A DNA stretch of 11,270 nucleotides from an uncultured Gemella sp. (GTDB lineage Bacteria > Bacillota > Bacilli > Staphylococcales > Gemellaceae). Within the stretch, counting starts at the first letter, position 1. The number at the start of each line of letters is the position of its first letter. This document shows positions 1 through 6,253 of the stretch, piece after piece. The stretch is taken from contig CAMEOL010000017.1 in the NCBI GenBank assembly GCA_945929765.1, positions 1 to 11,270 on the forward strand, written 5' to 3'. Made by a program: the position numbers and the translations under genes. Under the pieces are notes generated by a model that saw nothing but the letters and a program-made list of their open reading frames with translations, was not told the origin of the DNA and searched no databases.

Positions 1-513
1 TATATAACGCCTAGAACCGTAATGCCTACACAATATGTATTAGATGCTATATCAGAAGCTGATTATATAGTTATGGGTCCTGGAAGTTTATATACATCAA
101 TAATTCCCAACCTAGTTATTAACGGTATTTCAGATGCTATAATAAAAAGTAGTGCAAAGAAAATCTATGTATCAAACGTTATGACGCAACATGGAGAAAC
201 TGATAATTATAAAGTGTCAGATCATATAAAAGCAATAAACAAACATATGAAAATTGACAATATATTCGATCTAGTGATAGCTAATGCAAAAAGTATAGAT
301 GAGAACACATTGCGTCATTATAGAGAAGCATTACAAGACATAGTAGAATTAGATGAAGAAGAAGTAAGATCTATGGGAATTACTATTAGTAGTGATGAAG
401 ACGTAATAAAAATTGAAGGTAACGTAGTTCGTCACAATACGGATAAAGTATCAGAATTAATTTATGAATATATTCTTGAAGATAAATCAACAATTATTTA
501 TAACCGTGATTAA
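1..513 (+). CDS. yvcK: YvcK/GlmR family gluconeogenesis factor, C-terminal part (5' end outside window)
   Basis: The reading frame is open from base 1, so this is the last 170 residues of a protein of usually about 310-330 residues. The fragment has the CofD/YvcK-fold signature GPGSLYTS (about residues 26-33), followed by IPNLVI, then SNVMTQHGET (about 59-69) and the DHIKAINKH segment typical of YvcK. In Bacillus subtilis this UDP-sugar-binding protein is needed for growth on gluconeogenic carbon sources and for cell shape, and it stimulates amino-sugar synthesis through GlmS; that role is family knowledge, not seen here. The gene ends with TAA and is followed by a hairpin terminator, so it looks like the last gene of its operon. 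In Bacillus it normally lies between rapZ (yvcJ) and whiA; whiA does not follow here. The family is certain; the exact function in this organism is inferred. Confidence 0.93.
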   Translation, partial: YITPRTVMPTQYVLDAISEADYIVMGPGSLYTSIIPNLVINGISDAIIKSSAKKIYVSNVMTQHGETDNYKVSDHIKAINKHMKIDNIFDLVIANAKSIDENTLRHYREALQDIVELDEEEVRSMGITISSDEDVIKIEGNVVRHNTDKVSELIYEYILEDKSTIIYNRD

Positions 514-540
514 AATATAGCATAAGATGATTTTTAGATG

Positions 541-594
541 AGGAGAAACTCAAAAGATAAATTTCTTTGGAATTTAATTTACGAGTTTCTTTTT
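541..594 (+). terminator. Probable rho-independent terminator after yvcK
   Basis: AGAAACTC (544-551) pairs perfectly with GAGTTTCT (583-590), and G-U/A-U pairs can extend the base of the stem. A T run (588-594, interrupted by one C) follows. The loop is long (31 nt) but contains its own small AAATT/AATTT pairing. It lies about 30 nt after the yvcK stop and separates yvcK from the pgi promoter. Confidence 0.6.
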
Positions 595-749
595 CTATGG
601 AGAATATGTGAAGTAAAAATTGTAAGAATAAGCATCTTCGAATACTGATTTTATTTTCTAACGTAGAACCGTAATATCGGTTTTATGAATAATTTCAAAC
701 TAGATAGAACCATTATTTTACATTAAGTTTAACTAGCATATTTTTGCAC
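595..749. other. Gene-free stretch between yvcK terminator and pgi promoter
   Basis: The yvcK-pgi gap (514-809) has no credible small gene; short ATG frames here lack a ribosome binding site. It contains a small hairpin, AACCG (667-671) / CGGTT (678-682), with a TAATAT loop and a short T run. The 12-mer TAGAACCGTAAT (664-675) also occurs inside yvcK (14-25). I cannot assign a function to either. Confidence 0.4.
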
Positions 750-778
750 TTTACATTACAAAATAAATGATATACAAT
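750..778 (+). promoter_or_regulatory. Predicted sigma-A promoter of pgi
   Basis: TTTACA (750-755) and TACAAT (773-778) are separated by 17 bp, which matches the vegetative consensus well. The start codon lies about 30 bp downstream, giving a short leader. Confidence 0.6.
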
Positions 779-809
779 AGATTAATATAAAAAAACAAGG
801 AGAGAGCTA

Positions 810-2159
810 ATGCATTTATCATTTGATTATTCAAAAGCATTGAACTTCTTTTCAGAACAAGAAGTAAAAAACATGGCTGACTATGTAAAAGTAGCCCACG
901 AACAATTACACAACAAAACTGGTCAAGGAAACGACTATGTAGGATGGTTAGATTTACCAACAAACTACGACAAAGAAGAATTTATAAGAATAAAAAAAGC
1001 TAGCGAAAAAATTCAAAACGACTCTGACGTACTTGTGGTTATCGGAATCGGTGGTTCATATCTTGGAGCGAGAGCAGCTATAGAAATGTTAAATGATAGT
1101 TTTTATAACTTTTACGAAAAAGATAGAAAAAAACCACAAATTTTCTTTGCGGGACATACTATATCGTCTACGTATACGCAACAATTAGTAAATTATTTAA
1201 AAACAACAGGAAAAGACTTTTCTATCAATGTAATTTCTAAATCTGGAACTACTACAGAACCTGCTATTGCATTCCGTGTTTTCAAAGACTTATTAGAAGA
1301 AAAATATGGAAAAGAAGAAGCAAAATCAAGAATCTATGCAACTACAGATAAAGCTAGAGGAGCATTAAAAACTTTAGCTGACAGTGAAGGATACGAATCT
1401 TTCGTTGTACCTGATGATGTAGGTGGACGTTTTACAGTTTTAACAGCGGTAGGACTATTGCCGATAGCAGTTAGTGGTGTAGATATCGATAAAATGATGT
1501 TAGGAGCAAAACAAGCTCAAGAAGACTTTGCAACTCCTGATTTATCAAAAAATATAGCTTATCAATATGCAGTAATGCGTAATATCTTGCAACAAAAAGG
1601 AAAATTAATAGAAATATTAGTTTCTTACGAACCTTCTATGGTATACTTTAATGAGTGGTGGAAGCAACTTTACGGAGAATCAGAAGGAAAAGATGGTAAA
1701 GCTCTATATCCGTCTAGTGTTTGCTTCTCGACAGATTTACACTCAATGGGACAATATGTTCAAGAAGGACGTAGAATATTATTCGAAACAGTTTTAAAAG
1801 TTAAACAACCTAACTTAGATATAGAAATTAAAAAAGAAGAAACAGACTTAGATGGTCTTAATTATCTTGCAGGTCAAACTATGGACTTTGTAAATACGAA
1901 AGCATTCGAGGGTACATTACTTGCACATACTGACGGAGGTGTTCCTAATTTTGTAGTAGAATTACCAGATATGTCAGAATATACGTTCGGATATTTAGTA
2001 TATTTCTTCGAAAAAGCAGTAGCAATTTCTGGATACTTACAAGGTTTAAATCCATTTGATCAGCCGGGTGTAGAAGCATATAAGAAAAATATGTTCGCTT
2101 TATTAGGCAAACCTGGATTCGAAGAATTACGAAAAGAATTAGAAGATAGATTAAAATAA
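810..2159 (+). CDS. pgi: Glucose-6-phosphate isomerase
   Basis: Interconverts glucose 6-phosphate and fructose 6-phosphate in the cytoplasm, the second step of glycolysis and a branch point to sugar-nucleotide synthesis. The 449 residues match the short bacterial form (about 450 in Bacillus). The sugar-phosphate-binding SIS fold shows [12 protein letters not shown] (79-90) and [11 protein letters not shown] (142-152). PGI signature 1 is [13 protein letters not shown] (203-215), and signature 2 spans about 394-419, ending NPFDQPG (414-420). Likely catalytic residues by family alignment are Glu290 (GESEGKDG), His311 (DLHSMG) and Lys425 (EAYKKN). The ATG is preceded by AAGGAGAG at a good distance. 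It has its own promoter and is followed by a strong hairpin, so it is probably transcribed alone or with partial read-through into the next gene. Nothing in the protein is truncated or unusual. Its place beside yvcK is suggestive, since both act at the fructose-6-phosphate node, but this may be chance. Confidence 0.97.
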   Translation: MHLSFDYSKALNFFSEQEVKNMADYVKVAHEQLHNKTGQGNDYVGWLDLPTNYDKEEFIRIKKASEKIQNDSDVLVVIGIGGSYLGARAAIEMLNDSFYNFYEKDRKKPQIFFAGHTISSTYTQQLVNYLKTTGKDFSINVISKSGTTTEPAIAFRVFKDLLEEKYGKEEAKSRIYATTDKARGALKTLADSEGYESFVVPDDVGGRFTVLTAVGLLPIAVSGVDIDKMMLGAKQAQEDFATPDLSKNIAYQYAVMRNILQQKGKLIEILVSYEPSMVYFNEWWKQLYGESEGKDGKALYPSSVCFSTDLHSMGQYVQEGRRILFETVLKVKQPNLDIEIKKEETDLDGLNYLAGQTMDFVNTKAFEGTLLAHTDGGVPNFVVELPDMSEYTFGYLVYFFEKAVAISGYLQGLNPFDQPGVEAYKKNMFALLGKPGFEELRKELEDRLK

Positions 2160-2190
2160 AAATTATTATTTATAATAAAATAATTATGCT

Positions 2191-2242
2191 AGAAGTGCTT
2201 ATAAATTTGATTTTGTTATCAATTTATGAGTGCTTCTTTGTT
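2191..2242 (+). terminator. Long hairpin terminator between pgi and the cyclo-ligase gene
   Basis: The left arm (2191-2211) and right arm (2218-2237) form an almost continuous 20-bp stem with three G-U pairs and one bulged T, closed by a 6-nt TTTGTT loop. A short T-rich tail interrupted by G (2235-2242) follows. The hairpin ends only about 20 nt before the next gene's GTG start, so it may act as a leaky terminator or attenuator instead of a full stop. Confidence 0.7.
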
Positions 2243-2259
2243 AAAGAGGTGTTGTAAAA

Positions 2260-2817
2260 GTGAGTGAGAAAAGTATATTGAGAAAAAATATTTTATTAAA
2301 GAGAGATAGTCTTTCTTCACGTGAAATACAAGAGAAATCAAAAAGTATTTTTGAAAAATTAGAGAGATGTCAAGAGTTCAAAAATGCGAAGAAAATTTTT
2401 GTGTATTTGAATTTTGGGACAGAAGTAGCAACGTTAAAATTTATAAAAAAATATTGGAACATAAAGGATTTCTACATTCCAAAGATAGTAGGAAAAGAAA
2501 TGTATCTCCTTAAATTTACCGAAAAAACAATATTACAAAAAAGTAATTTTGGAGTTTTGGAACCTCAGACGAATGAATATTATGAAGGTGATGTAGATCT
2601 AGTAATTACGCCGGGAGTTGCTTTTGATAAAAAAGGAAATAGACTAGGATATGGGAAAGGGTATTATGACAGATATTTTTCTAATAGTTTTGGTAGCTAC
2701 AAAGTAGGAGTTTGTTATAGTGATGTACTAATAGATGCTTTACCAACAGAGCAACACGACAAAAAAGTTGATATAGTAATAACAGAAAAAGAGATAATTA
2801 ATAGCGATATGAGCTGA
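2260..2817 (+). CDS. 5-formyltetrahydrofolate cyclo-ligase (5,10-methenyl-THF synthetase)
   Basis: Catalyses the ATP-dependent conversion of 5-formyl-THF to 5,10-methenyl-THF in the cytoplasm, returning stored folate to the one-carbon pool. The 185 residues are the normal length (Bacillus YqgN type). The N-terminus (SEKSILRKNILLKRDSLS) is the usual K/R-rich helix. The C-terminal signature is clear: VDLVITPGVAFDKKGNRLG (112-130) then YGKGYYDRYF (131-140), containing the nucleotide- and folate-binding loop. The start is GTG at 2260, chosen because AGAGGTG (2245-2251) lies 8 nt upstream and the protein starts where the family does. No promoter lies between the preceding hairpin and the start, so expression probably depends on transcription crossing that hairpin. 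The stop codon sits inside the left arm of an inverted repeat that closes the convergent gap. Confidence 0.93.
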   Translation: MSEKSILRKNILLKRDSLSSREIQEKSKSIFEKLERCQEFKNAKKIFVYLNFGTEVATLKFIKKYWNIKDFYIPKIVGKEMYLLKFTEKTILQKSNFGVLEPQTNEYYEGDVDLVITPGVAFDKKGNRLGYGKGYYDRYFSNSFGSYKVGVCYSDVLIDALPTEQHDKKVDIVITEKEIINSDMS

Positions 2818-2906
2818 GCCAAAAACTAAATATTTTTAAACAAATTTTAAAAGCAACACTATAATTTTTTAAAATTTCTTTTAATATGTTTTTACTTGGT
2901 CAGCTC
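2811..2906. terminator. Nested inverted repeats in convergent gap; possible terminator
   Basis: An outer arm GAGCTGAGCCAA (2811-2822, including the cyclo-ligase stop) pairs with TTGGTCAGCTC (2896-2906), leaving one bulged G. Inside it, AAATTTTAAAA (2842-2852) pairs perfectly with TTTTAAAATTT (2867-2877), followed by CTTTTA. The inner hairpin could terminate plus-strand transcription, although the T run is short. The two-level structure is clear; the function is inferred. Confidence 0.5.
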
Positions 2907-2938
2907 AAATTTCTTTAGCGATATATATTCGTTTTGTA

Positions 2939-2971
2939 TAATATTAAATATCGGTTAAGTATTTAATATTA
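2939..2971. terminator. AT-only hairpin abutting the TetR stop codon
   Basis: TAATATTAAATA (2939-2950) and TATTTAATATTA (2960-2971) form a perfect 12-bp stem with a 9-nt loop. It directly touches the stop codon of the minus-strand regulator gene (2972-2974). No T run follows on either strand, so it may protect the 3' end or assist termination instead of being a classical terminator. Confidence 0.45.
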
Positions 2972-3535
2972 TTAGAGTGTATTATGATCCCCTAAGTTTT
3001 CTAAAATATCAAATAGTTGTTCTTGAGCTTCTAAAAGAGACAATTCAGTTTCTAATAACCAATAAGATATAAATGTCGAAATTGCTCCAGAAAAAATATG
3101 AATATAAGCCATACTGACTTTAGTAGCGAATGTTTCATTTGGCTTACTAATAGATTTGATGAGCATATCTCGAAAAGCCATAGAGAAGTGAGCCGGTTGG
3201 CTTATTAAAAGTTTATGAATTTTATCTCGATTATTATCTACGGCTGTTAATATATTGTCTAAATATTGACGGCGTTCAGAAATTGTTATATTTTCAATAT
3301 TATCAACAACAGGTTTACACGCATCTTCAATAGCTAGTAAAATTTCTATTTGTATAGATTGATAGAGATGCTCTTTAGTTTCGTAATGCTGATAAAAAGC
3401 ATTTCTAGAGATTTGTGCTTTTTCACATATTGTTTTTACAGATAATTTAGATATTTCGGTTGTTAATAAGAGATCCAAAAAAGCATCTTTCAGTGCTTTT
3501 TCTGTTTTTTTAAATCGCAAATCAGATTTTAACAT
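2972..3535 (-). CDS. TetR/AcrR family transcriptional regulator
   Basis: Predicted DNA-binding repressor of 187 residues. The N-terminal domain has a TetR helix-turn-helix, with LSVKTICEKAQISRNAFYQH (about 31-50) followed by YETKEHLY (51-58), the standard recognition helix and its flank. The C-terminal half (about 60-187) is the variable ligand-binding and dimerisation domain; it ends with a segment FSGAISTFISYWLLE like that of the DhaS-type TetR C-terminal family. The frame could start at a TTG nine codons upstream (3562), but ATG at 3535 is preferred because AGAAAGGA lies 5 nt before it and the protein then begins with the usual short lead into the HTH. It is divergent from the NtaA-type monooxygenase gene, and palindromes cover the promoter between them, so the likely target is that gene and possibly itself. 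The ligand is unknown. Confidence 0.9.
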   Translation of the reverse strand: MLKSDLRFKKTEKALKDAFLDLLLTTEISKLSVKTICEKAQISRNAFYQHYETKEHLYQSIQIEILLAIEDACKPVVDNIENITISERRQYLDNILTAVDNNRDKIHKLLISQPAHFSMAFRDMLIKSISKPNETFATKVSMAYIHIFSGAISTFISYWLLETELSLLEAQEQLFDILENLGDHNTL

Positions 3536-3577
3536 GACAATCCTTTCTTTTTTGTCATACAAGTGACAGATGGTATG

Positions 3578-3614
3578 AAAGTGTAATTTGACACTTTTAA
3601 ATTACACATGTAAT
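3578..3614. promoter_or_regulatory. Overlapping palindromes, candidate TetR operator
   Basis: Three inverted repeats overlap here. GTGTAATTT (3581-3589) and AAATTACAC (3599-3607) are 9-bp perfect arms 9 nt apart. AAAGTGT (3578-3584) and ACACTTT (3591-3597) are 7-bp perfect arms. ATTACA (3601-3606) and TGTAAT (3609-3614) are 6-bp perfect arms. Together they cover the -35, spacer and most of the -10 of the monooxygenase promoter, where a repressor would block RNA polymerase. Assignment to the adjacent TetR protein is inference from position and symmetry. Confidence 0.65.
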
Positions 3615-3616
3615 AT
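3588..3616 (+). promoter_or_regulatory. Consensus promoter of the NtaA-type monooxygenase gene
   Basis: TTGACA (3588-3593) and TAATAT (3611-3616) are separated by exactly 17 bp, close to the sigma-A optimum. The start codon is 33 bp downstream of the -10. The strong core promoter under palindromes suggests a gene normally held off and strongly induced when the repressor leaves. Confidence 0.75.
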
Positions 3617-3649
3617 TAGGAGTATAGCAAAATTAATCGGAGAAATCAA

Positions 3650-5005
3650 ATGACAAATAGTAATACAAATACAACAAATAAAAAACAAATGTTAATAGGA
3701 CTAGCTATGTTTGGCGCAGCAGGCCTGAATTTTAAATCTTGGTTAGATCCAAAAGTGAATTTAAAAGAATACCCGGATATTTCAATAGATATTAGAGCAG
3801 CTCAGTTGGCAGAAAAAGGAAAATTTCAATTTATGTTTTTTGGTGATTTTCCAGCAATTAAAGGTAATGATAACAGTGATATGCAAACTATGGGACTAGA
3901 TCCACTATTAATTGCAACAATTTTAGGACATAATACATCACGAATAGGTATGGGAATAACTAGAGCGATATCTTGGTCAAATCCATACGAATTAGCAAGA
4001 CAATTTAAGACTCTCGATTCTTTAACTAAAGGTAGGGTAGCTTGGAATGCTGTTACGGGAGCTAATGGAACTAGTGCTCAAGCATATGGTGTAAATTTAT
4101 CTCCTAGTTTTGATCGTTATGCTAAGGCAAATGAATTTACTGAAGCGGTACAAGAACTATGGGCTAGTTGGAGCGAGGATGCATTGAAATTAAATCATGC
4201 GACTAGAGAATTTGCTGATTATTCGAAAGTTAAGTCAGTTGATATTAAGGGAGACTATATTGAAACTTCAGGTACTTTACCTATACCACCATCAAAACAA
4301 GGCCAACCGGTAATTTTTCATTCTGGTGGATCAGAAAATAGTATAGCTTATGCCGGAAAATATGCTGATGTTTTTGTTGGAGAAGTATGGACAATAGAAC
4401 AAGGAAAGGTAATGCGTAACGCACTTCGCCAAGCAGCGATAGATAATGGAAGAAATCCTGATGATATTAAATTTATAGCAGGATTAATACCGTTGTTAGG
4501 AGATAGTAAGAAAGCAGCACTTGATCGTCATGCTAGCTTTATGGATAGTAAGACTCTATTCCAACGAATAGCACATATAAGTTATGTTTTGGGTGTTCAG
4601 TTTACGCCAGCAGATATAGATAAACCTATTTCTTCTGAAATTTTAGATTCTGTGAAAGTTAATTTGTATAGTGATCCACGTCTAGAAAATGTTATTAAGG
4701 TTGCAAGAGAAGGCTGGACTTTAAGAGAAATAGTTCATCATTCAGTTATAGATTATCATCCTACAGCAGTAGGAACAGCTCAAGATATAGCAGAATATAT
4801 GATATCTTGGGTTGAAGGTGGAGGAGCTGATGGTTTTTGGGTAATGCCAGATGTTTATGATGTAGATTTGCCTCGTTTTGTAGATGAAGTTGTTCCTATA
4901 CTTCAAGAGCGTGGTGTTTTTCATAAAGACTATGAAGGGACTACTTTGCGAGAAAATTTAGGTATTGCTTATCAATACGGAGTAGATAACAGAATAAAAA
5001 AATAA
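3650..5005 (+). CDS. NtaA/SnaA/DszA-family FMN-dependent monooxygenase
   Basis: Flavin-dependent monooxygenase of the bacterial-luciferase superfamily, in the subgroup of nitrilotriacetate (NtaA), pristinamycin (SnaA) and dibenzothiophene-sulfone (DszA) monooxygenases and Bacillus YtnJ. These use reduced FMN supplied by a separate reductase and O2, in the cytoplasm. Its 451 residues are the normal length. Visible family segments are FMFFGDFPA (61-69), the stretch 111-136 from NPYELARQF to VAWNAVT, FDRYAKANEF (154-163) with LWASW (170-174), and QPVIFHSGGSENS (219-231) followed by KYADVFVGE (237-245). The ATG has GGAG 7 nt upstream. The divergent TetR gene and covered promoter suggest substrate-induced expression. 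No transporter or flavin reductase lies beside it, unlike in many sulfur-scavenging or NTA operons, so the substrate cannot be named. Family assignment is firm; the reaction is unknown. Confidence 0.9.
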   Translation: MTNSNTNTTNKKQMLIGLAMFGAAGLNFKSWLDPKVNLKEYPDISIDIRAAQLAEKGKFQFMFFGDFPAIKGNDNSDMQTMGLDPLLIATILGHNTSRIGMGITRAISWSNPYELARQFKTLDSLTKGRVAWNAVTGANGTSAQAYGVNLSPSFDRYAKANEFTEAVQELWASWSEDALKLNHATREFADYSKVKSVDIKGDYIETSGTLPIPPSKQGQPVIFHSGGSENSIAYAGKYADVFVGEVWTIEQGKVMRNALRQAAIDNGRNPDDIKFIAGLIPLLGDSKKAALDRHASFMDSKTLFQRIAHISYVLGVQFTPADIDKPISSEILDSVKVNLYSDPRLENVIKVAREGWTLREIVHHSVIDYHPTAVGTAQDIAEYMISWVEGGGADGFWVMPDVYDVDLPRFVDEVVPILQERGVFHKDYEGTTLRENLGIAYQYGVDNRIKK

Positions 5006-5034
5006 TTATTTGCTAGTTTTGATGTGCACTAAAA

Positions 5035-5043
5035 TGTTATAAT
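5035..5043 (+). promoter_or_regulatory. Extended -10 promoter before the methyltransferase gene
   Basis: TGTTATAAT (5035-5043) is a perfect extended -10 element (TG, one base, TATAAT). No good -35 lies 17 bp upstream (AGTTTT-like), which extended -10 promoters tolerate. It lies 34 bp before the start codon, so the gene can be transcribed independently of the monooxygenase upstream; I see no clear terminator between the two. Confidence 0.55.
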
Positions 5044-5077
5044 ATTTTGTTGAAAATACGTTATTAAAGGAGAAAAA

Positions 5078-5839
5078 ATGAAAAATTTTGTAGTAACTAC
5101 AAACGTAAAAGTTAATGATAAATTAATAGAAAAAGCAGAGAAGATAGCAGAAAAACTTCATGTTCCTTACGTTACCAGACAAAAAATGACTATAAATTAC
5201 TTAATAATTAAATTTAGTAATGTACTAATTGTTTATAGTAATGAATTAGTATATGTAAACGAAAAAAAAGAAAAATTGTTTTTTCATTTAGATACGGCTA
5301 TGGTCCGCATAAAAAATAATAATGAACCACTAATTGAATTGATAGAAGAAAAAAACCAGAAAGTTCTTGATATAACTATGGGACTAGCACGAGATAGTGT
5401 TGTCCTGAGCTATTTTGGCCATAATATTACAGCTTTAGAATCAAACGAAATTATCCATTATATAGTATCAACCGGATTAAAAAATTATGATACAAAAAAT
5501 GAAGCGGTAAATGATGCTATGAGAAGAATAACGACTTATAATGTCGATAATTTACAGTTTTTGAAGAACTGTTTAAACGATGAGTACGATGTTATTTACT
5601 TAGATCCGATGTTTAATAGGAAGATAAAAGGATCTGACAATTTATCACCTATAGAAAATCTGGCTAATAGAAGTGTTTTAACTGATGAATTATTTGCGGA
5701 GATTAGACGTGTTGCCAAGAAAAAAATAATAATTAAGGCACACAATTCTGATACTGTCTTTGAGAAGTATAAATTTAAGAAAATAGAACGTCCCGGAGCA
5801 AAGTTTAGTTTTGGTATTTTAGAAAAAGATTTAATTTAA
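5078..5839 (+). CDS. RsmJ-like class I SAM-dependent methyltransferase
   Basis: Predicted cytoplasmic methyltransferase of 253 residues. An N-terminal part (1-90) with no motif I recognise precedes a Rossmann-type domain. Motif I is VLDITMGLARDSVVLSYFG (96-114), with the acidic residue Glu121 (ALESNE) at the end of the second strand. The catalytic-type motif is IYLDPMF (173-179), followed by a basic loop. The DxTxGLxRDSxVL and LDPMF pair resembles the RsmJ family (16S rRNA G1516 N2-methyltransferase of proteobacteria, PF04445). Whether the Gram-positive homologue modifies the same base is not known to me, so the substrate is left open. The start has AAAGGAG 5 nt upstream. It lies 72 bp after the monooxygenase with its own extended -10 promoter, and a 414-bp gap follows. 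Function in RNA modification is likely; target is inferred. Confidence 0.8.
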   Translation: MKNFVVTTNVKVNDKLIEKAEKIAEKLHVPYVTRQKMTINYLIIKFSNVLIVYSNELVYVNEKKEKLFFHLDTAMVRIKNNNEPLIELIEEKNQKVLDITMGLARDSVVLSYFGHNITALESNEIIHYIVSTGLKNYDTKNEAVNDAMRRITTYNVDNLQFLKNCLNDEYDVIYLDPMFNRKIKGSDNLSPIENLANRSVLTDELFAEIRRVAKKKIIIKAHNSDTVFEKYKFKKIERPGAKFSFGILEKDLI

Positions 5840-5900
5840 AAGATATATAATAATAAAAGTTTCATCTATTTTCTTGAGGACAGGAGTTATAGAAAAAATA

Positions 5901-6003
5901 TTATTATTCTTACGCTGTAACTTTTATAGTATTTATCAATAATGTTACCGAACGATATGATTTGCAACTCACAGCGCTCACGTAAGAAAAATAAGTGATT
6001 TTT
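5901..6003 (+). other. Long imperfect stem-loop followed by T run; possible terminator or structured RNA
   Basis: Bases 5901-5918 pair with 5971-5994 as 14 + 4 bp, with one mismatch and a 6-nt bulge on the right side; the cores are CTTACG/CGTAAG and CTGT/ACAG. The loop is 52 nt and holds a small GTAAC/GTTAC pairing (5917-5921, 5944-5948) that competes with the main stem. A run of six T (5998-6003 region) follows a few bases later. This is the first strong structure after the methyltransferase stop and could terminate that transcript, but the large loop suggests a structured RNA. I do not recognise a known riboswitch. Confidence 0.45.
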
Positions 6004-6026
6004 TCAGCCATAAAAACAGATGACAC

Positions 6027-6032
6027 TATAAT
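6027..6032 (+). promoter_or_regulatory. Isolated TATAAT, weak promoter candidate
   Basis: A perfect TATAAT lies just after the structured region and before the 13-bp hairpin at 6062-6096. The -35 position (6004-6009, TCAGCC) is poor, so this is only a candidate. If active, the transcript would begin near 6039 and carry the hairpin. Confidence 0.25.
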
Positions 6033-6061
6033 CATATTGGACCGTAATGTTCAAAATAGAT

Positions 6062-6096
6062 CTACTAAAATGATGTATTAGCTATCATTTTAGTAG
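6062..6096. repeat. Perfect 13-bp inverted repeat (hairpin) in the long intergenic gap
   Basis: CTACTAAAATGAT (6062-6074) and ATCATTTTAGTAG (6084-6096) are perfect reverse complements around a 9-nt loop. No T run follows on either strand, so it is not a typical terminator. It may be an RNA hairpin, a DNA-binding site or a dispersed repeat; a genome search would tell which. Confidence 0.65.
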
Positions 6097-6165
6097 TAAG
6101 AAATAGATAATTAAAGATGTAATAATTAAGGGTTATAAATTTTAAAATAAATGGAAACTGTACTT

Positions 6166-6194
6166 TTGACAAATCAAGAATAAATGTGTAAAAT
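6166..6194 (+). promoter_or_regulatory. Strong promoter of the luciferase-family oxidoreductase operon
   Basis: TTGACA (6166-6171) and TAAAAT (6189-6194) are separated by 17 bp, with a TG two bases before the -10 acting as an extended element. It lies about 60 bp before the start codon at 6254 and drives the two-gene operon. Confidence 0.75.
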
Positions 6195-6202
6195 ATTGTT
6201 AA

Positions 6203-6214
6203 TTGACAAGTCAA
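6203..6214. promoter_or_regulatory. Palindrome TTGAC-AA-GTCAA at the transcription start, candidate operator
   Basis: Five-base perfect arms with a 2-nt centre lie about 8 bp after the -10, covering the expected transcription start. Flanking AATATT on both sides (6191-6196 region and 6214-6219) adds outer symmetry. A repressor dimer bound here would block initiation or clearance. The regulator is not evident; the TetR site upstream has a different sequence. Confidence 0.45.
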
Positions 6215-6253
6215 ATATTAATTTAACGATTTATTAATTTGTAAGGAGTTATT

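Noticed and set aside
751..963. Minus-strand reading frame of 70 codons
   Set aside because: Overlaps the pgi promoter and 5' end, has no family resemblance and no credible ribosome binding site.
3536..3562. Upstream TTG start for the TetR gene
   Set aside because: It would put the clear AGAAAGGA ribosome binding site inside the coding region; ATG at 3535 fits family length and spacing better.
4742..4924. Minus-strand reading frame of 60 codons
   Set aside because: Antisense to the conserved C-terminal part of the NtaA-type monooxygenase; composition is that of a shadow frame.
6037..6054. T-box-like GGACCG motif before the oxidoreductase
   Set aside because: It lacks the GGTGG-ACCGCG core and no T-box stem I features or antiterminator/terminator pair are present.
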